From Cacajao melanocephalus (taxonomy: Eukaryota; Chordata; Mammalia; Primates; Pitheciidae), in NCBI GenBank assembly GCA_963573385.1, contig CAUYLG010047345.1, positions 62,001-126,000 on the forward strand: a stretch of 64,000 nucleotides of DNA, written 5' to 3'. Below, one piece after another: positions 34,805-49,248 of this stretch (its first letter is position 1; every line of letters begins with the position of its first letter). Under the pieces are notes generated by a model, which was not told where the DNA came from, did no database searches, and saw nothing but the letters and a program-made list of their open reading frames with translations. The position numbers and the translations under genes are program-made.

Positions 34805-37107
34805 ATCAGTGACCTTGTTACACTTCCTATCCAAGAAAGCAACTGTACTGGAATATATAAAAATGGGTTCTGTCTACAGTATCAAAAGGCCAAATATGTT
34901 TTTAAGAATTTAAATAAATAAATGCTTTTTCTTGGTTCAAAAACATAAAACAAATAAGATAAAAAGTGTGGCTTATCTTCTAACAAATGGAGAATTGGGG
35001 TTGTCTTGGTTTCGGTTTGTTTGGGGAAGAGGTTGTAAGTGGGAGGTAATTAGTCTTAGACTTAACCATAGCTTTTGGGTTTCATACACAGAAAGTGTAG
35101 AAGGAACGAGAAAGCACTTTTCAGCAAAGAAAAAAGGATGCATGGAAGCCCGGAAGAGAACAATGTGGCTTCCTAGGGTTACAATTTGCATCCAATTTGT
35201 AAGCAGTGGAAACTCAAGGGTCACATTTCATTCGCACTACTTAACATATTAGCTTTCCTTTAAGACAGTCTACAAAGCACACATTCAAAAAGCCTTTAAC
35301 TTCCTTTACTGGATATTGCTTAACAAAGCGTTTCTTCAGAAAAATAAAAAGTATGTTTTTCATTCTGAATTAATTATGTCTTCTGATGCTTATCTAATCT
35401 AAAGCCAAAGTATGTGATAATTCACAAGAAAAAAGGGAGGGTACAAAGGTATTGTTAAGTATCCCAGTATGACTATAGTATAAAAATTTTAGCCACATTA
35501 TTATGAATTATCACGAAATATTCTAACTTTTTAAAAAAGTGAATAAAACTAACCAAATTAAGTTTTTGTTAGGCAATTGTTTCCCTTCTTTAATAAACAT
35601 ACAAAATATATTTTCTAAACTGCCATGCACAATGTATTAAACCTGGGGTCTGAGTACCTTTAAATCTTTAATTAGACCCCAGAATTATACCATTGAATGG
35701 ATTCAGGTTTAACTGAAGAACAACGATGCAAAGAGACAAAATTTTAACACATTTACAATTCGCAGTTTCAAAGATAAAATATTAGTTCTTAGTAAATGAT
35801 TGAGAATAAAATTTTCCAGTGTTTTATCTAAAACAGAGGAGAATATAGTAACAGGCATATACAAATTCTGGTCTCTAGAAGTGAGTTTTAGGGAGCCTTC
35901 ACCAGGCTTTTCTTTTCTAGGATACATACGTCAGGCACATCTGTTCACTGCTCTCAGTTCTAGTCTTCTCTGAGGGACCAGAGCAGATCTCATAGACCAG
36001 TAGGACGTTTTTGAACAGGTTTTCAGAACCCATGGTAACCATACCTCTATCAAAAGTTAGCCAACAGCTTGGTTTTTCAGATTTGTTAAGTTCTTCATTT
36101 GTTAAAATCTTGTCACAATGTATATGCTTACCATCCCGTCTCCTTCCATTGCATGCAAAGAAGGTATGATTTGAAATAAAATTAAAGAGGCAATAAATGG
36201 GACCTCATAATTCATACCCAGGTTTTACCTCTTCCTTGAGTTTCTGTTTATATAGGAATTATAAGGAAGACCATTAAAAAAGGATAAGGGCCAAATAAAT
36301 AATTGATAAGTCATCAACTGATATGAGACTTTTATGGATGTAGTAGTGCAGAAATTAATACTGGTTTTGCCTCTGTCAGAAGTAAATTCCTATTTTAGAA
36401 TCCTCTATTTTTTTCCCTTTTTGTATCTTTGGTCTTATTCACGCTTGACTCTCTCATATTGGCCCTGAGATCATGAATCAAAGAAACCTATCCCAGTGTT
36501 CCGTTAGGTGGTACTACGGTTCAAATGGAGAAAATTCAGTGCCTGATAACTTCATTGAAATAATAAGTAACTAATTTTAGAGATCCTTGTCAAAAATGAA
36601 ACTTTAAGAAACTGAGTTAATTCTTCTTACCTAGCTGTATTCTTCTGCATAGAATTCATTTCTTCAACACTGTTTAAATATCTTTATCACTTCTCACCAG
36701 GAAAAGCATTCCTTAAGAACTGTTCAAGGCTTTCTCTGAGTGTCAAAGTAGAAGTTTCATAAGGTTTAGTGTGTCACCTACCAAGATCATCAGGCAGGCA
36801 GGAAACAAGCATTTAAATAAACTGAATCTTTGTTCTATTTCATACACAATCTCAGAGTTTATATGATTGCTTCTGAGATTTAAAAAGAGAGTAAGCAAAA
36901 AGGCTGAATTCAATACAATCCATTGCAAAAAATGACAGCATTGGTCTGTATCAGAAACTGTGGCGAAGCAAATTAAGCAGCTCATTAAAATTATGAGGAG
37001 CTTAATCATATTTGAAGACAGGTATTTCTCTAATAATATTTCATAATTTTTAAAATTTTATATTTCTACTTTAAGACAAAAAATGCTTCGTCATTTTCAT
37101 TTGCTTG
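34805..37107. other. Intergenic sequence, nothing recognised
   Basis: About 2.3 kb. Two frames of 106 and 83 codons overlap on opposite strands (34932-35252 and 34973-35224), and an 88-codon reverse frame lies at 36743-37009. None shows a domain. No repeat recognised. Confidence 0.45.
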
Positions 37108-37151
37108 CTTCAGCCTCCCGAGTCCCTTGGATTACAGGCACCCAGCACTCC
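37108..37151 (-). mobile_element. Small Alu scrap
   Basis: TTCAGCCTCCCGAGTCCCTT and GGATTACAGGCACCCAGCA match about 45 bases of an Alu on the reverse strand. No other Alu sequence is next to it. Confidence 0.55.
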
Positions 37152-37330
37152 ACTGTCTTGGTGAATAACATTCAGCCCCTCATTACTGATGCAAGTTTCT
37201 GCAGCCAGCTTGAATTTCTCCCCAGAAAATGAGCTTTTCTTTCACATTGTCAGGCTGCAAAATTTTCCAAATTTCTATGCTCTTCTTCATGTTGAACATT
37301 CTGCGATCTTTTAAAACTATTGATGAATCT
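37152..37330 (-). mobile_element. THE1/MST internal-sequence fragment
   Basis: CAGCTTGAATTTCTCCCCAG, AATGAGCTTTTCTTTCACAT and CAGGCTGCAAAATTTTCCAA match the internal region of the MaLR family THE1 on the reverse strand. No LTR is attached. MaLR internal sequence is non-autonomous and codes for nothing here. Confidence 0.7.
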
Positions 37331-38462
37331 TGTGTGTCACTCAAAATAAAATAGAGGCAAGTATTTTAACGTTTCCAAAAAGGAAAGTAAAAAAGTTTTG
37401 TTATAGAGGAGACTCGTTTCTGACTTCTCAGCAAGATCTTTAGAAATTCATTTAATTTGGGAGAAATATACTTTGAATGATGAAGTCAGGAAACAGATTG
37501 AAAATCTGAAACGCAAGGAGCTAAACACATTTATGATCTTATTACCTTAATTGGTGATGCCGATATTAATTTTGGACCTCAATCATATTGGTCATTGATG
37601 TTGCTTCATCGATAGTTTCAAAGATTTAAGTAGATTTTGTATAAAGGCCTAAACATATACATTGCCTCCATACAAAAATAAGGTACAATAAAATCAAAGA
37701 CACATGAACTGAATAGTAATTACAATAACATGTGAGCTATATTAATGACTAAGACTCCAGCAAAAACATACATTAAGAATAGAATGAAAACTTGACCTAC
37801 TTCTATCTTGTTGTACCACACTAACATTCATATAAAAGCCAAGGCCAATGAATATCATGTTTGTTTTTGTTCCATCTTTGAAAAGGTTAATCACTTTAAA
37901 GTATACCACTGCCACACTAAAAGTTATAGATCTTTCAAAACTGTACTCTTCATTCAAGAAAAAATTGTTCAAATCTTAGCCAAATAGATGTATTGTGTGA
38001 TCACAGTGTAACTACTTTACAATCTTTCTAAATACAGGAAATTTTATGGCACAAAATCACACTCGTTTTACTCTTTTATTCTCTCAACAGCCTTTACTTG
38101 CATCTTTTCAAAAATCTAAATTTAACCACACACACTGTAAAAAATATATCCCTGAAATGATTCTTTACACTTAAGTAAAATAAACACAGAGCATCAGAGT
38201 TTTTCACAAATAAATCATTTAAAAGTTTTTAAAGCTTTTTAAAAAAAGACAGTGTGTCTCAGCAATTCTGTCTTTTCCTAAGAGTAATTCTGAGGAGTAA
38301 AGTTTCAGGCTAACTTAGAAACAGAGGAAATACACAAGAAGCTTTCATATTCCATTTTCTTCCGTATCTTCCAGCCTTATAAATATGATAAAATTATTAT
38401 CATGAATAGTACTTTTCCTAATGTGACCATCTAGCCTTTCTCAAGTTTAAACTCCGTATTTA
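37331..38462. other. Intergenic sequence, nothing recognised
   Basis: About 1.1 kb without a recognised gene or repeat. Confidence 0.45.
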
Positions 38463-38475
38463 AAAGAATCAAGCC

Positions 38476-39415
<940 letters not shown>

Positions 39416-39821
39416 CAGACAATTTTTGACTTCCAGTAAGGTTACATGTCAATACATCCAAGTTGACTATATTAAGTTGAAAATGTACTTAATACACCTA
39501 AGCCATCAAACGTTATAGCTTAGCTTAGCCTACCTTAAATGTACTCAGAACACTTTCCTTAGCCAGCAGTTGCACAAAATCATCTCACAACACAGTTCAC
39601 TGTAGAGTATCAGTTGTTTACTCTTGTGATCAAGTGGCTAACAAATCTATAGGTTTCTGCTGCTAGCCAGTATCATGACAGAGTATCTTACTGCATATTC
39701 CAGGAAAAGGTAAAAACTCAAAATTTGTAGTACAGTTTTCATTGCATGTTTATAGTTGTTTTGCACAACTGTAAAAAAAAAACTCATAAGTTGAACCACT
39801 GTAAGTCAGGAACTGTCCATA
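39416..39821. mobile_element. Tigger-type DNA transposon remnant (deletion derivative)
   Basis: Starts CAGACAATTTTTGACTTCCA and ends GTAAGTCAGGAACTGTCCAT, worn inverted ends of the type seen in pogo-like Tigger elements with a GGTCCCCGACTTACG-type terminus (Tigger4/Zombi-like as I recall it). The inside contains TAGCTTAGCTTAGCCTACCT and CAGAACACTTTCCTTAGCC. At about 406 bases it is a short non-autonomous copy with no transposase. Confidence 0.65.
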
Positions 39822-39957
39822 TTATTACTGGCAATTCACTGTCACCTAGCTGTCAGTCTTAATAAGAAGTTATCTTTTTCCTGATAGTCTTAACATTCTA
39901 GAGGTTATGAATCTTCCCAAGATAAATACTCCCCCAAACCAACATCAGTATTTGAAT

Positions 39958-40090
39958 ACTGCTCTACAATTTACGACATTTGTGACCACTGATAAGTTAC
40001 TTAACTTTTATAAGCTTCATTTGTCTCATCTATAAATTCTTTTCATTTTTGAATCATTTCACTTGCCTCCTATACTAGATAAAAGGTCCA
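39958..40090 (+). mobile_element. MIR core fragment
   Basis: TTTGTGACCACTGATAAGTT, ACTTAACTTTTATAAGCTTC and TTTGTCTCATCTATAAATTC lie in the order of the MIR core on the forward strand. Confidence 0.65.
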
Positions 40091-41499
40091 AGTAGAATGT
40101 TAAGTAGAAGCAATTAGATTGAACATATTCTTAGTTATACAGAAAATATTTGATATTTAGCATTTGCTGCAGGTTTTTATGGAAGATTAGGCATACATTA
40201 AACAGAAACTCCTTCAGTGTCTTAAATCATTCCATTTCTAAAATGTCAAAGATACACATATTACAATGTTGTATTTTCAACTACTATAACCAAGACAGTA
40301 AAATGGCAGGTGAAAACTTGGTGATAATTTTTAAAGTCACTTAAGAAAGCTGAAAAATAAAGGGATTTGTTTTTGGTCAGTGAAATTATTATGGGCATCA
40401 CAAGGTTGATTATTCTTTGAAGGAAAGCCACATCATTTATCCCTTTCAGTTTTCGAGCATTTTAATTCTCTCTGATAATTTTACTCAAAAAGTAGATTCA
40501 CAGTAATGAGACACAATCTTAGTTTTTCCCTACTGAACTACTCGAAGCTGAGAGAACATAAAGCCTTATTCTTCCTAGCTTGACTGAACCAATGAGAAAA
40601 AAATTCTTTCTTCTCAATAGAGCAGTACAAAATATCCACAGGGACATCAAGTTCACGTGTGCATTTACTGTTCCTCAATTATTAACAAAGATGAATTACT
40701 CCCTCATTATTTCTCCCTACATACAAGACAGCTGTTCTTTGTGGGCTGCTGCATATCCACAAACATCTTTCAAAACTGATCTTTCATTATTGTTTTATGT
40801 ATTCAACAATTCTGAACTTAGATTTATCTTGGTGGCATTTTCTAAGAAGAGTATACATACTAAATAAAATTTTCTGAGATGCTCTTAAGATACCAAACCT
40901 TTTATTTAAAGACCATTAAGTATCATAATTCTTTATGATTTATCTTACTTAGTTCCCTGATCTCAGAAATTTTCATACTGTAATGTTTTTCAAAGTATTA
41001 ATCTGTACGGGAGGGGATTTCATGTTTTTGATAAATAAAAATGGCCACCTGAATCTCAATCACTTCACATAATTTAGAAACCACGTTGCTCCATAAAGAC
41101 AGCAAACAGAACCCTTATAGTCCATGTATACAGTGTAAGAAGACAGGACATATTGCAAAACTTAATTTGCATATATGTAGAAAAATAAGTATCTTGTACC
41201 AGCAAAGCCAGCTTGAGAGTCTAGGCAGGACTGTAATGTCATAAAAATATGATACAAAGAATGGGAGAGAACTCTGCAGATCTTGGGGTAAAAGACGATA
41301 AATAAAAATTACTGTCATCAAAAAGAGGTCTGTCCTTTTTGGGAGAAAATACTGAGAGCTACCTGAGACCTGTTGGTTGAGAGAGCTGGCTGCAATGGAA
41401 TTAAAAGGAGGCTTAAAAATGCATTCGAACAACAGTCTTAGAAGGATACTGTTTTTTAAGAAAAAGAGAAAACCCAAATAAAGAGGACGTATACTTTAG
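40091..41499. other. Intergenic sequence, no recognised gene
   Basis: Contains a 95-codon forward frame (40580-40867) and a 120-codon reverse frame (41115-41477), the longest in the window. The latter is Phe, Leu and Ser-rich as expected for the reverse of A-rich L1-like DNA and shows no domain. No splice or promoter signal supports either. Confidence 0.45.
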
Positions 41500-42150
41500 A
41501 TATTCCACAAAGAAGCTGAATAGAGACACAAGCAGCAGAATTTGAAGAAGGTACCAAATCAAAGATAATCACAAAATCAGCAGACACCCTAAAGAGCCCC
41601 ATATGTTAGAAAACTTAAACTTCCTCATGCCAATAAGAACAGGAAATGTTGAATTAAAAGACATATAAAGATCCTCTAACTCCTCATTCCTACCTAGCCT
41701 GTGTCACCTATTACAGGTTGTTCAGGAAATATGACATTTTGAAAGAACAGAAAATGGCAGATAATATCCATACAAAGTCAGTGGAAAAAGAAAGTGAGAA
41801 CAAAACATTTTATAGGTAAAAATTCTCCTCTCAATATCAACCAGAAAACAAAAGAAAAATATAATACAACACTGCAAGCTGAATTAAGTATCATGGAACA
41901 AGCATTTGTATTTTTAAAGCACATCTTAATGCATCCATTTAAAAAAAAGACTAAAAAGAGATGGATAAAACCAGAAGATGTGAAATTATTCATAAGATCT
42001 AAATTAAGAAAAAAGCAAAATTATCTCACATTTTTAAACTAAATAATAAATTGCAAGAGTAAAGAAAGTTTGTCTGAAAACATAATAATAATTGAGAATA
42101 ATGAAAACAATCCAAAAACAAAAAACAGAAATAGACATCAACAATAAGAA
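41500..42150 (+). mobile_element. Possible old L1 5'UTR or upstream L1-like sequence
   Basis: A-rich forward strand with segments such as TACAACACTGCAAGCTGAAT and CTAAAAAGAGATGGATAAAA that vaguely recall the 5' region of ancient L1-type elements and directly precede a long L1M. An 82-codon frame (41794-42042) is Lys-rich. Assignment is weak. Confidence 0.35.
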
Positions 42151-43579
42151 AGAAAGGTCTCAGGACTTACCACTCCCCACAGAAAGTTCAAGTAAGGACT
42201 ACCTACAGACAAGAACACCTTGAGAAAACCCTAAGACTTGGAAATGTGAACCACCTAACCTAATAAAAGCCTTATTAGAGGAGTAAGAGAAACAGTCTTA
42301 CTATGGCTATGTTACTCCTTCTCATTTCCAAGTAGGCACAGTAACACAAAAGAAGAACCCCTTTGTCCCACAGTTTCTACAGAGGGAAAAGAAAACTGAA
42401 GGTGGATATCTAGCTTCACTAGTATTTTGAGATACTTCCTAGGGAGCCCACTCCTGTCTTGGCTTACAAGGAACACTGTAGGTGACAGCAGGGCTATAGC
42501 ACCTGGGGTCAGGTAGATATAAAGAAAAGAAGTGGAGCCTAGAGTAACCAGCATGCAGATCTTGGTGGTGGCTATGTATTTCTGCCAGCAATAGCACCCT
42601 ATCATAGACACAAGCCAAAGTCATAGACCATTGACCCACAAAACCAAGCTTGTCACTCCCAGAGATACAGTGGGAAGTTCAAACTTGTTTCTGTCCTTGG
42701 ATGGCCAGTGTCCATGTCCAGCTTCAGAACCCATGAACGCTGGGTTCTGGTCCCACCCAGGCAGAGAGAGAGCAGCCTCCATGCCAATAAGCAGAGCATG
42801 AGGGATAGACATTCTGAGTGAAGCCTTAGAGCCCACCTCAAGGTCCTGCTTAGGCAAGAAAATGTCTACAACACTGAACTTCCGTGGAGTTTACAAAATA
42901 AATTTGCCCAACCCGGGAGTCTAAACAGCAGCCTCTAATTCCCCTCCCGGGAAAAGAGATATAACCAAAACACCTTTCTGTGGTGCATAGGGTTGCACCT
43001 GCCTAAACAAGGAGTCCAAACAGCAGCTATGCCCAGACTCAAAGCCCATTCCACGGCCCCATCCAGGCAGGGAGACAGGCCTCAACCGTTTATTCCAATG
43101 GTCAATAGTCTCTAGACCCATATATTTTAAACAATGGCTCTGTCTGAACTCAAGCCCATCCTGGAGACTTCCCCAAGTGCAAAACACAAATAGTGTGACC
43201 ATTCAGCCAAGGAATGTACCCTGAAATTCTTCCCAATCAGTTATGATTGTGGTGCCAAGCTAGCAGCTCTATCAGTTGAAAAGCCAAGCAAGTAGTTTTG
43301 CCAAGCAGTGGAGCCCAACCAGCAGCCATCTCCAACCTCAGAGCAAAGGCAGTAACCCAATTAACTAAAGAATCTGACAGCAAGCCCTGCCTACATGGGA
43401 TTGTTATCAACTCACGTGTTCAGAATCACAGGCTAAACTAAGTATTAAAGGTCTATCCCTGCCAAAGAACACCTGGAAACACTGGAAGAAGTAGCTGTTT
43501 GCTTAAATACACAGAAACCAACACAAGGACACAAAGATTGTAAAGAATCAGGGAATCATGACACCTCTTAAATAAACTA

Positions 43580-44400
43580 ATACAGCTCCAATAATAACCC
43601 CTGAGGAAACAGAGATCTATAAAATGACTGACAAATAATTCAGAATGATCCCCTTAAAGAATATTAATAAATTACAAGAATATATGGACAGAAAATTAAA
43701 TGAAACTTGGAAAACAATACACGAACCAAATGAGTAGAAACAGAAAAAATAGAAATCCTAGAGACGAAGAATACAATAACTAAAAAAAAAATATCACCAG
43801 AACACTTTAATAGATGACTTGCTCAAATCAAAGAAGTAAAAAAGGGGAGCTCAAGAACAGAGCATTTGAAATTACCCAGTCAAAAAAGAAAGCAAAGAAA
43901 AAGCAATGGAAAAGAATAAAGCAAGCCTATGGGAATGACGAAGCAACATTAACAGGACTAACATTTGTGTAATACGAATTGCAGAAGGAGGAAAGCAAAA
44001 GGACCAGAAAGCGTGTTTTAAAAAACAGTGACTGAAAAACACTGAAATCTGAAGAAAGAGGCAAACATTAAGGTACAAGAAATACAGAGGTCTCCAATTC
44101 CAATCCAAAGAGGCATTCACCAAGATACGTAATAATCAAACTGTCAAAAAGTAAAGACAAAGAAAAAATTATGAGAGCAAGAGGAGACAAGCAATACATC
44201 ACATTTAAGAGAATCTCAACATGGGTCTCAGTGAATTCATAAGCAGAAATCACGTAGTCCAGGACAGAGCGTGATGATATATTCAATGTGAAGGAAAAAC
44301 AAAACAAAACAAAACAAAGCGAGATACAGGAATACTTCACCCAGCAAAGTTATCCTTCATAAATGAGTTAGAAATAAAAACTTTCCCTAAAGAACAAAAG
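43580..44400 (+). pseudogene. L1M ORF1 remnant
   Basis: A coiled-coil-coding A-rich part leads to the ORF1 core, recognisable at CCAAGATACGTAATAATCAA, CATCACATTTAAGAGAATCT and CCAGCAAAGTTATCCTTCAT. Stops and shifts leave no forward frame of 60 codons here. (AAAAC)n at about 44297-44317 is a small local expansion. Confidence 0.72.
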
Positions 44401-45776
44401 CTAAGAAAATTATTCACCACTAGGCCTACCTAAGAGGAATTATAAAAAGGGTATTATTTAAACTAAAACAAAAGGCTGCTAACTAATAACAATAAACATA
44501 TAAAAGCACAATTTGTAATGGCGTAAGTAAAATAAGTTCATATTAAAAATATTCTAGAATGTAAATCAAGTTTATCTCTAGTAAAACTATTGTAAGACAA
44601 AACTATAAAAAAATGCTATAGCTAAACTGTTAAGAAATAACAATTATAAAAAGATGTGAATTTTAACAACAAAAATATAGAATGAGGTCAAAAGTGTAGA
44701 ATTCTTATGTGCTATAAAGGTCAAGTTGAAAAAGAATAAAGAAAGTCTTGGGAATGATGAAACAACATTAGCTTGAAATAATCTGTTATAAAATATATTA
44801 TATAAGCTTCATGGTAACCACAAAATAGATATCTGTAGTAGATGCACAAAAGGATTAAAAGCATACCAGTACCAATAAGCATCAAGTCACAAAGTAAGAT
44901 GGCAAGAGGAGAAGAAACAGTATCTATAAAACAATCAGAAAAACAAACTAAATAATTACAGTATTAAGTTTTTACCTATCAATAGCCTAGAATGTATTAA
45001 ATAAATGAATTAAATAATCTAACAAAAAGACACAGTGACTGATTTTTTTTAGAAGACCCAAATATATTCTGCCTCCAAGACACCTGCCTCAATTTTTAAG
45101 AACACCTGCAGACTTTAAGAATTAAAAAAAACTTCAACGTAAGTACAAATAAAAAGAGAACCAGATTAACTATACTTAGACAAAATATACTTTGAGACAA
45201 AAGCTAAACAGTGTCAAAGAACGTTATTATATATTGCTAAGAGGAGAGAGCTTGTGCAGAGGATATAACAATTATAAATATAGAAGTACCCAACATCAGA
45301 GTATCTAAACATATAAAACAAAGATTATGAGGGAAAGACAAATTGCAATACAGTAATAGTAGAGAACCGTAGTATCCACGTTCGATGATAGAAAGATGAT
45401 CTTGACCAAACATTGGTAGGAAAACATTAGTTTTCAGCTGTATTTTACACCAAGTTGAACTAAAGGATATATACAAAACATTCCATTAAACAGCAATAGA
45501 ATATACTTTCTCAAGCAATGTTCTCCAAGTCAGATCATGTGTTAGGCCACAAAATAAGTCTAAAAAAATTAAAATGACAAAATCTGATATGATCAATTAC
45601 CTTTTACAATCACAATGCTATGAAAAAAATTAACAGGAAAAATCTCGAGAAATTCACAAATAGAAATTTTAAAATATGCTCCTGAAAAATCAATGAGTAA
45701 AGAAAAATAAAAGGAAAATTTAAAAATATGAGAAAAATAACAACGGTAACATGACATACCAAAACTTATGGGATGC

Positions 45777-46164
45777 CGATATGGTTAGGCTTTGTTTCTT
45801 CCCAAATCTTATGTTGAATTATGATCCCTAGGTGTTGAGAAAGAGACCTGGTGGGAAGTGACTGAATCATTGGGGCAGTTTTCCCCATCCTTTTCTCATG
45901 ATAGTAAGTGACTTCTCACAAGATTTGACTGTTTTATAAGTATTTGGAAGTTCCTCTTTCATTCTCTCTCATTCTTTCTCTCATTCTCTCTCTCATTCTC
46001 TCTCTTGCTGCCATGTAAGACATGCCTGCTTTGTTTTCTTCCATTACTGTTAGTTTCCTGAGGCTGCCCCAACCATGCGAACTGTGAAAATTAAACTTCT
46101 TTCCTTTGTAAATTACCCAGTCTCAAAGAAGTTATTTATAGCAGTGTGAGAATGGACTAATACA
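45777..46164 (+). mobile_element. Solitary MST-type MaLR LTR in L1M ORF2
   Basis: Begins CGATATGGTTAGGCTTTG (the usual TG changed to CG) and ends GAGAATGGACTAATACA. Middle markers are TGAATCATTGGGGCAGTTTT, CTGCCATGTAAGACATGCCT and AATTACCCAGTCTCAAAGA. Flanks GATGC (45772-45776) and GATCA (46165-46169) fit a worn 5-base duplication, and the L1 reading continues across it. Confidence 0.88.
45954..46006 (+). repeat. TC-rich tandem units in the MST LTR
   Basis: Four to five copies of a TCTCTCATTC-type unit lie in a row. The single-copy version of this motif is a normal MST/THE1 feature, so this is a local expansion. Confidence 0.85.
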
Positions 46165-48449
46165 GATCAAGCAAAAGTAGTTCTCACAGGAAAGTATATA
46201 TCCCAAACACTTCTATTTAAAAAGAAGAGAGGTATCAAACAAGCTAACTTTATGTATAAGTAACAAGAAAATGAGGAAGAAGAATAGGACTGAAGTTAGT
46301 AGAAGAAATGAAGATCAGAGCAGAAATAGAGACTAGAAAAAAACTATAGAAAATATTAAGAAGACTAAGAGTTGGTTTTATGAAGAGAAAAACAAAATTG
46401 ACATACTCTTAGCTAGATTAAGAAAAAAAAATCCTCAAATAAATAAACCCAGAAATGAAAGAGAAGACATTAAAAATGATACTATAAAAATATAAAGAAT
46501 CATAAGCAATTACTATAATTATATTCAACAAACTGAATAAGCTGGAAGACATACATAAATTCCTAGACACACACAATCTTCCAAGACTGAATATAAAAAA
46601 ATATCAAGTCTGAATAGCTTAATAAGTAAATAGATTGAATTATTAATAAAAAGTATCTAATAAAAGAGAAGCCCAGGACCAGATGGCTTCACTACTGAAT
46701 TCTACCAAACAACCCTTCTCAAACTCTACCAGTATATTGAAGATGAGGAGATACTTTCAAACTCTTTCTATAATGCCAGAAATACTCTGATAGCAAAGTC
46801 AGATTAGGACATTACAAGAAAACAATTTACAGGCCAATAAAGCCCCTGAACATGTAGCATTTTTGCTACAGAAATTTTTAACAAAATATAAGCAAACACA
46901 ATTCAATAGTATAATAAAATGATCATTCACCATGATCAAGTGGGATTTATCCCTGGGGTAGAAGCATGGTTCAACATACACAAATCAATAAATGTGACAC
47001 ATCACAATAACAAAATGAAGAAAAACCACATGATCATTTCAAAAGATGCAGTCAAGAATTTGACAAATTTCAATATCCTTTCATGATACTCTCAATCAAC
47101 TAGATACAAAAGAAATGTATCTCAACACAATGAAGGAAATATATGACAAGCCCTCAGCTGACATTAAGCACAATGGTGAAAAGTGGAAAGGTTTTCCTCA
47201 AAGGAATAAGACATTTATGCCTATGCTCACTACTTCTACTTAATTCAGTATTGGAAGATCTTGCCAGAGCAATTAGGTGTGGGGGGAAAAAGTAAGAGCC
47301 TTCTATTGGAAATGACAACTAAATAGTCCCTGTTTGGAGATGACATCTTATATATAGCAAACCCTAAATACTCCACAAAAAAATGAAGAAATGATCAATT
47401 CAATAAAGTTGCAGGACACAAAATCAACACTCAAAAACCAGTAATGTCCTATATAGCAACAGCAAACTATCCGAAAAAGAAAGTATGAAAACAATCTCAT
47501 TTACAATAGCTACATAGAAAGAAGATACTTAGGAATAAATCTAACCAAGGAGATGAAAGAGCTATACACTAAAACTATAAAACATTAATGAAAGAAATTG
47601 AAGATAATAGAACAAATAAATGAAGTTATTTCATGTTTGTTAATTGCAAGAATTAATGTGGTTGAAATCTCCTTGCTACTCAAAGCATGCATTTGCAGAT
47701 TCAATGCAATACCTTTTAAAATTACAGTAACTTTGCAGAAATTGAAGAAATGATCCTGCAATTCATATAGAACCACAAAAATACCTGATAGGCAAGCTAA
47801 TCTAGAGGAAAATAACAAAGCAGAAGCATCACACTGCCTGCTTTTAAACTATTTTACAAAGCTATAGTAATTAAAACAATGTGGTATTGCCATAAAAATA
47901 GACATGTCAGTCAATGGAACAGAGAGCCCAAAAATGAACCCACAGTTTTACAACTGATTTTCAACAAAGCTTTCAAAAATGCACAATGGAGAAAGAACAG
48001 CCTCTTTAATAAATTATGTTGCAAATACTTAATACATGCAGAAGAATAAAATTGGACCCTTATCTCACACCATAAACAAAAACCAACTCAAAATGAACTA
48101 CATACTTAAATGTAAGACCTGAAACTGTAAAACTACTATAAAAAAAATGGAAAAGCCAGATGACATTTGACTAGGCAATGATTTTTTTAAATGGAACCCA
48201 AAAGGTTGGACAACAAAAGCAAAAATAGACAATGGGATTGTATCAAAATAGAAAGCTTCAACACTGCAAAAGAAACAATTAAGAGTTAACTGACAACCAA
48301 TATATTTGGAAAAAAATATTTGCAAACCATACATCTCATAAGAGATTAATATCCAAAATATAGAAGGAACTCAAACAACTCGATAGAAAAAACAACCTGA
48401 TTAAAAAATGGACAAAAACTTCAAGTGGGATTCTTAAAGACATAAAAAT

Positions 48450-48610
48450 GGTGGGGAGTTGGGGAGGGATAACATGGGGAGAAATTTCAGATATAGGTGA
48501 TGGGGAGGAAGGCAGCAAACCACATTGTCATGTATGTACCTATGCAACAATCTTGCATGTTCTTCACATGTACCCCAAAACCTAAAATGCAACAAAATAT
48601 ATTTTTTAAA
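48450..48610 (+). mobile_element. Short L1 3' end inserted in L1M
   Basis: GTGGGGAGTTGGGGAGGGAT, CTTCACATGTACCCCAAAAC and an A/T tail are the last 160 bases of a primate-type L1. The host ORF2 reads TGATTAAAAAATGGACAAAA before and GTCAACAGGTATATGAAAAC after, so this is an insertion. Repeats of TAAAAACATGG type on both sides may be the worn target duplication. Confidence 0.75.
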
Positions 48611-49248
48611 AAAGCAGAGCCTAAAAACATGGTCAACAGGTATATGAAAACACACTTTACATCACTTATCACTAGGAAAATGCAGATTAAAACCACAATG
48701 AGATACTATTTTGCACCTGTCACAATAGCTGTTACCAAAAAATGAAAGATAACAAGTGTTGGATGAGGAAAATAATGAACTTTTGTACATGGTCGATGGT
48801 AATGTGAGTTAGCACAACCATTATGGGAACTGGAAGTTTCTAAAAAATAATAAATAAAATAAAAATGGAATTACCAAATAATCCAATAATCTCACTTCTG
48901 GGTATATATATCCAAAGGATTTTACATCAGTATATCAAAGAGATATCTGCATTTGATGTTCACTGCAACACTATTCACAATAGCCAAGGTATGGAATCAA
49001 GTGCTCCTCAGTGAATGGCTGAATAAAGAACATGTAGTTCATATACACAATGGAACACTATTCATCTTTAAATGAAAGGAATTCCTATGACAACAAGAAT
49101 CAATCTGGAAAACATTTTGCCAATTTAAACAAGCCAGGAACAGAAACACAAATGTGACGTGATCTCAATTATACATGGAATATATAACAATCAAACTAAA
49201 AAAGGCTAATGAGGTATGAGGAGTATGGTAGTGTTGATCAAAGGATAC

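Larger units (their letters stand above)
44960..49130 (+). pseudogene. L1M ORF2 remnant
   Basis: Starts near AATGTATTAAATAAATGAATT and shows all ORF2 regions: endonuclease (about 45000-45600), the pre-polymerase segment, reverse transcriptase (46650-47350) and the C-terminal part to about 49130. The polymerase motif, usually FADD, reads FGDD in its frame (47333-47344). It is interrupted by an MST LTR at 45777 and by a short L1 at about 48450. Frames are broken throughout. Confidence 0.8.

Noticed and set aside
34932..35252. 106-codon forward frame overlapped by an 83-codon reverse frame
   Set aside because: Both are single frames without domains or splice context. Overlap on opposite strands is typical of chance in locally stop-poor DNA.
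41115..41477. 120-codon reverse frame, the longest in the window
   Set aside because: Phe/Leu/Ser-rich as expected from the complement of A-rich L1-like DNA. No domain, signal or conserved motif.
48497..48745. 82-codon forward frame
   Set aside because: Spans the junction of an L1 tail and the host L1 ORF2. It is a product of nested repeats.
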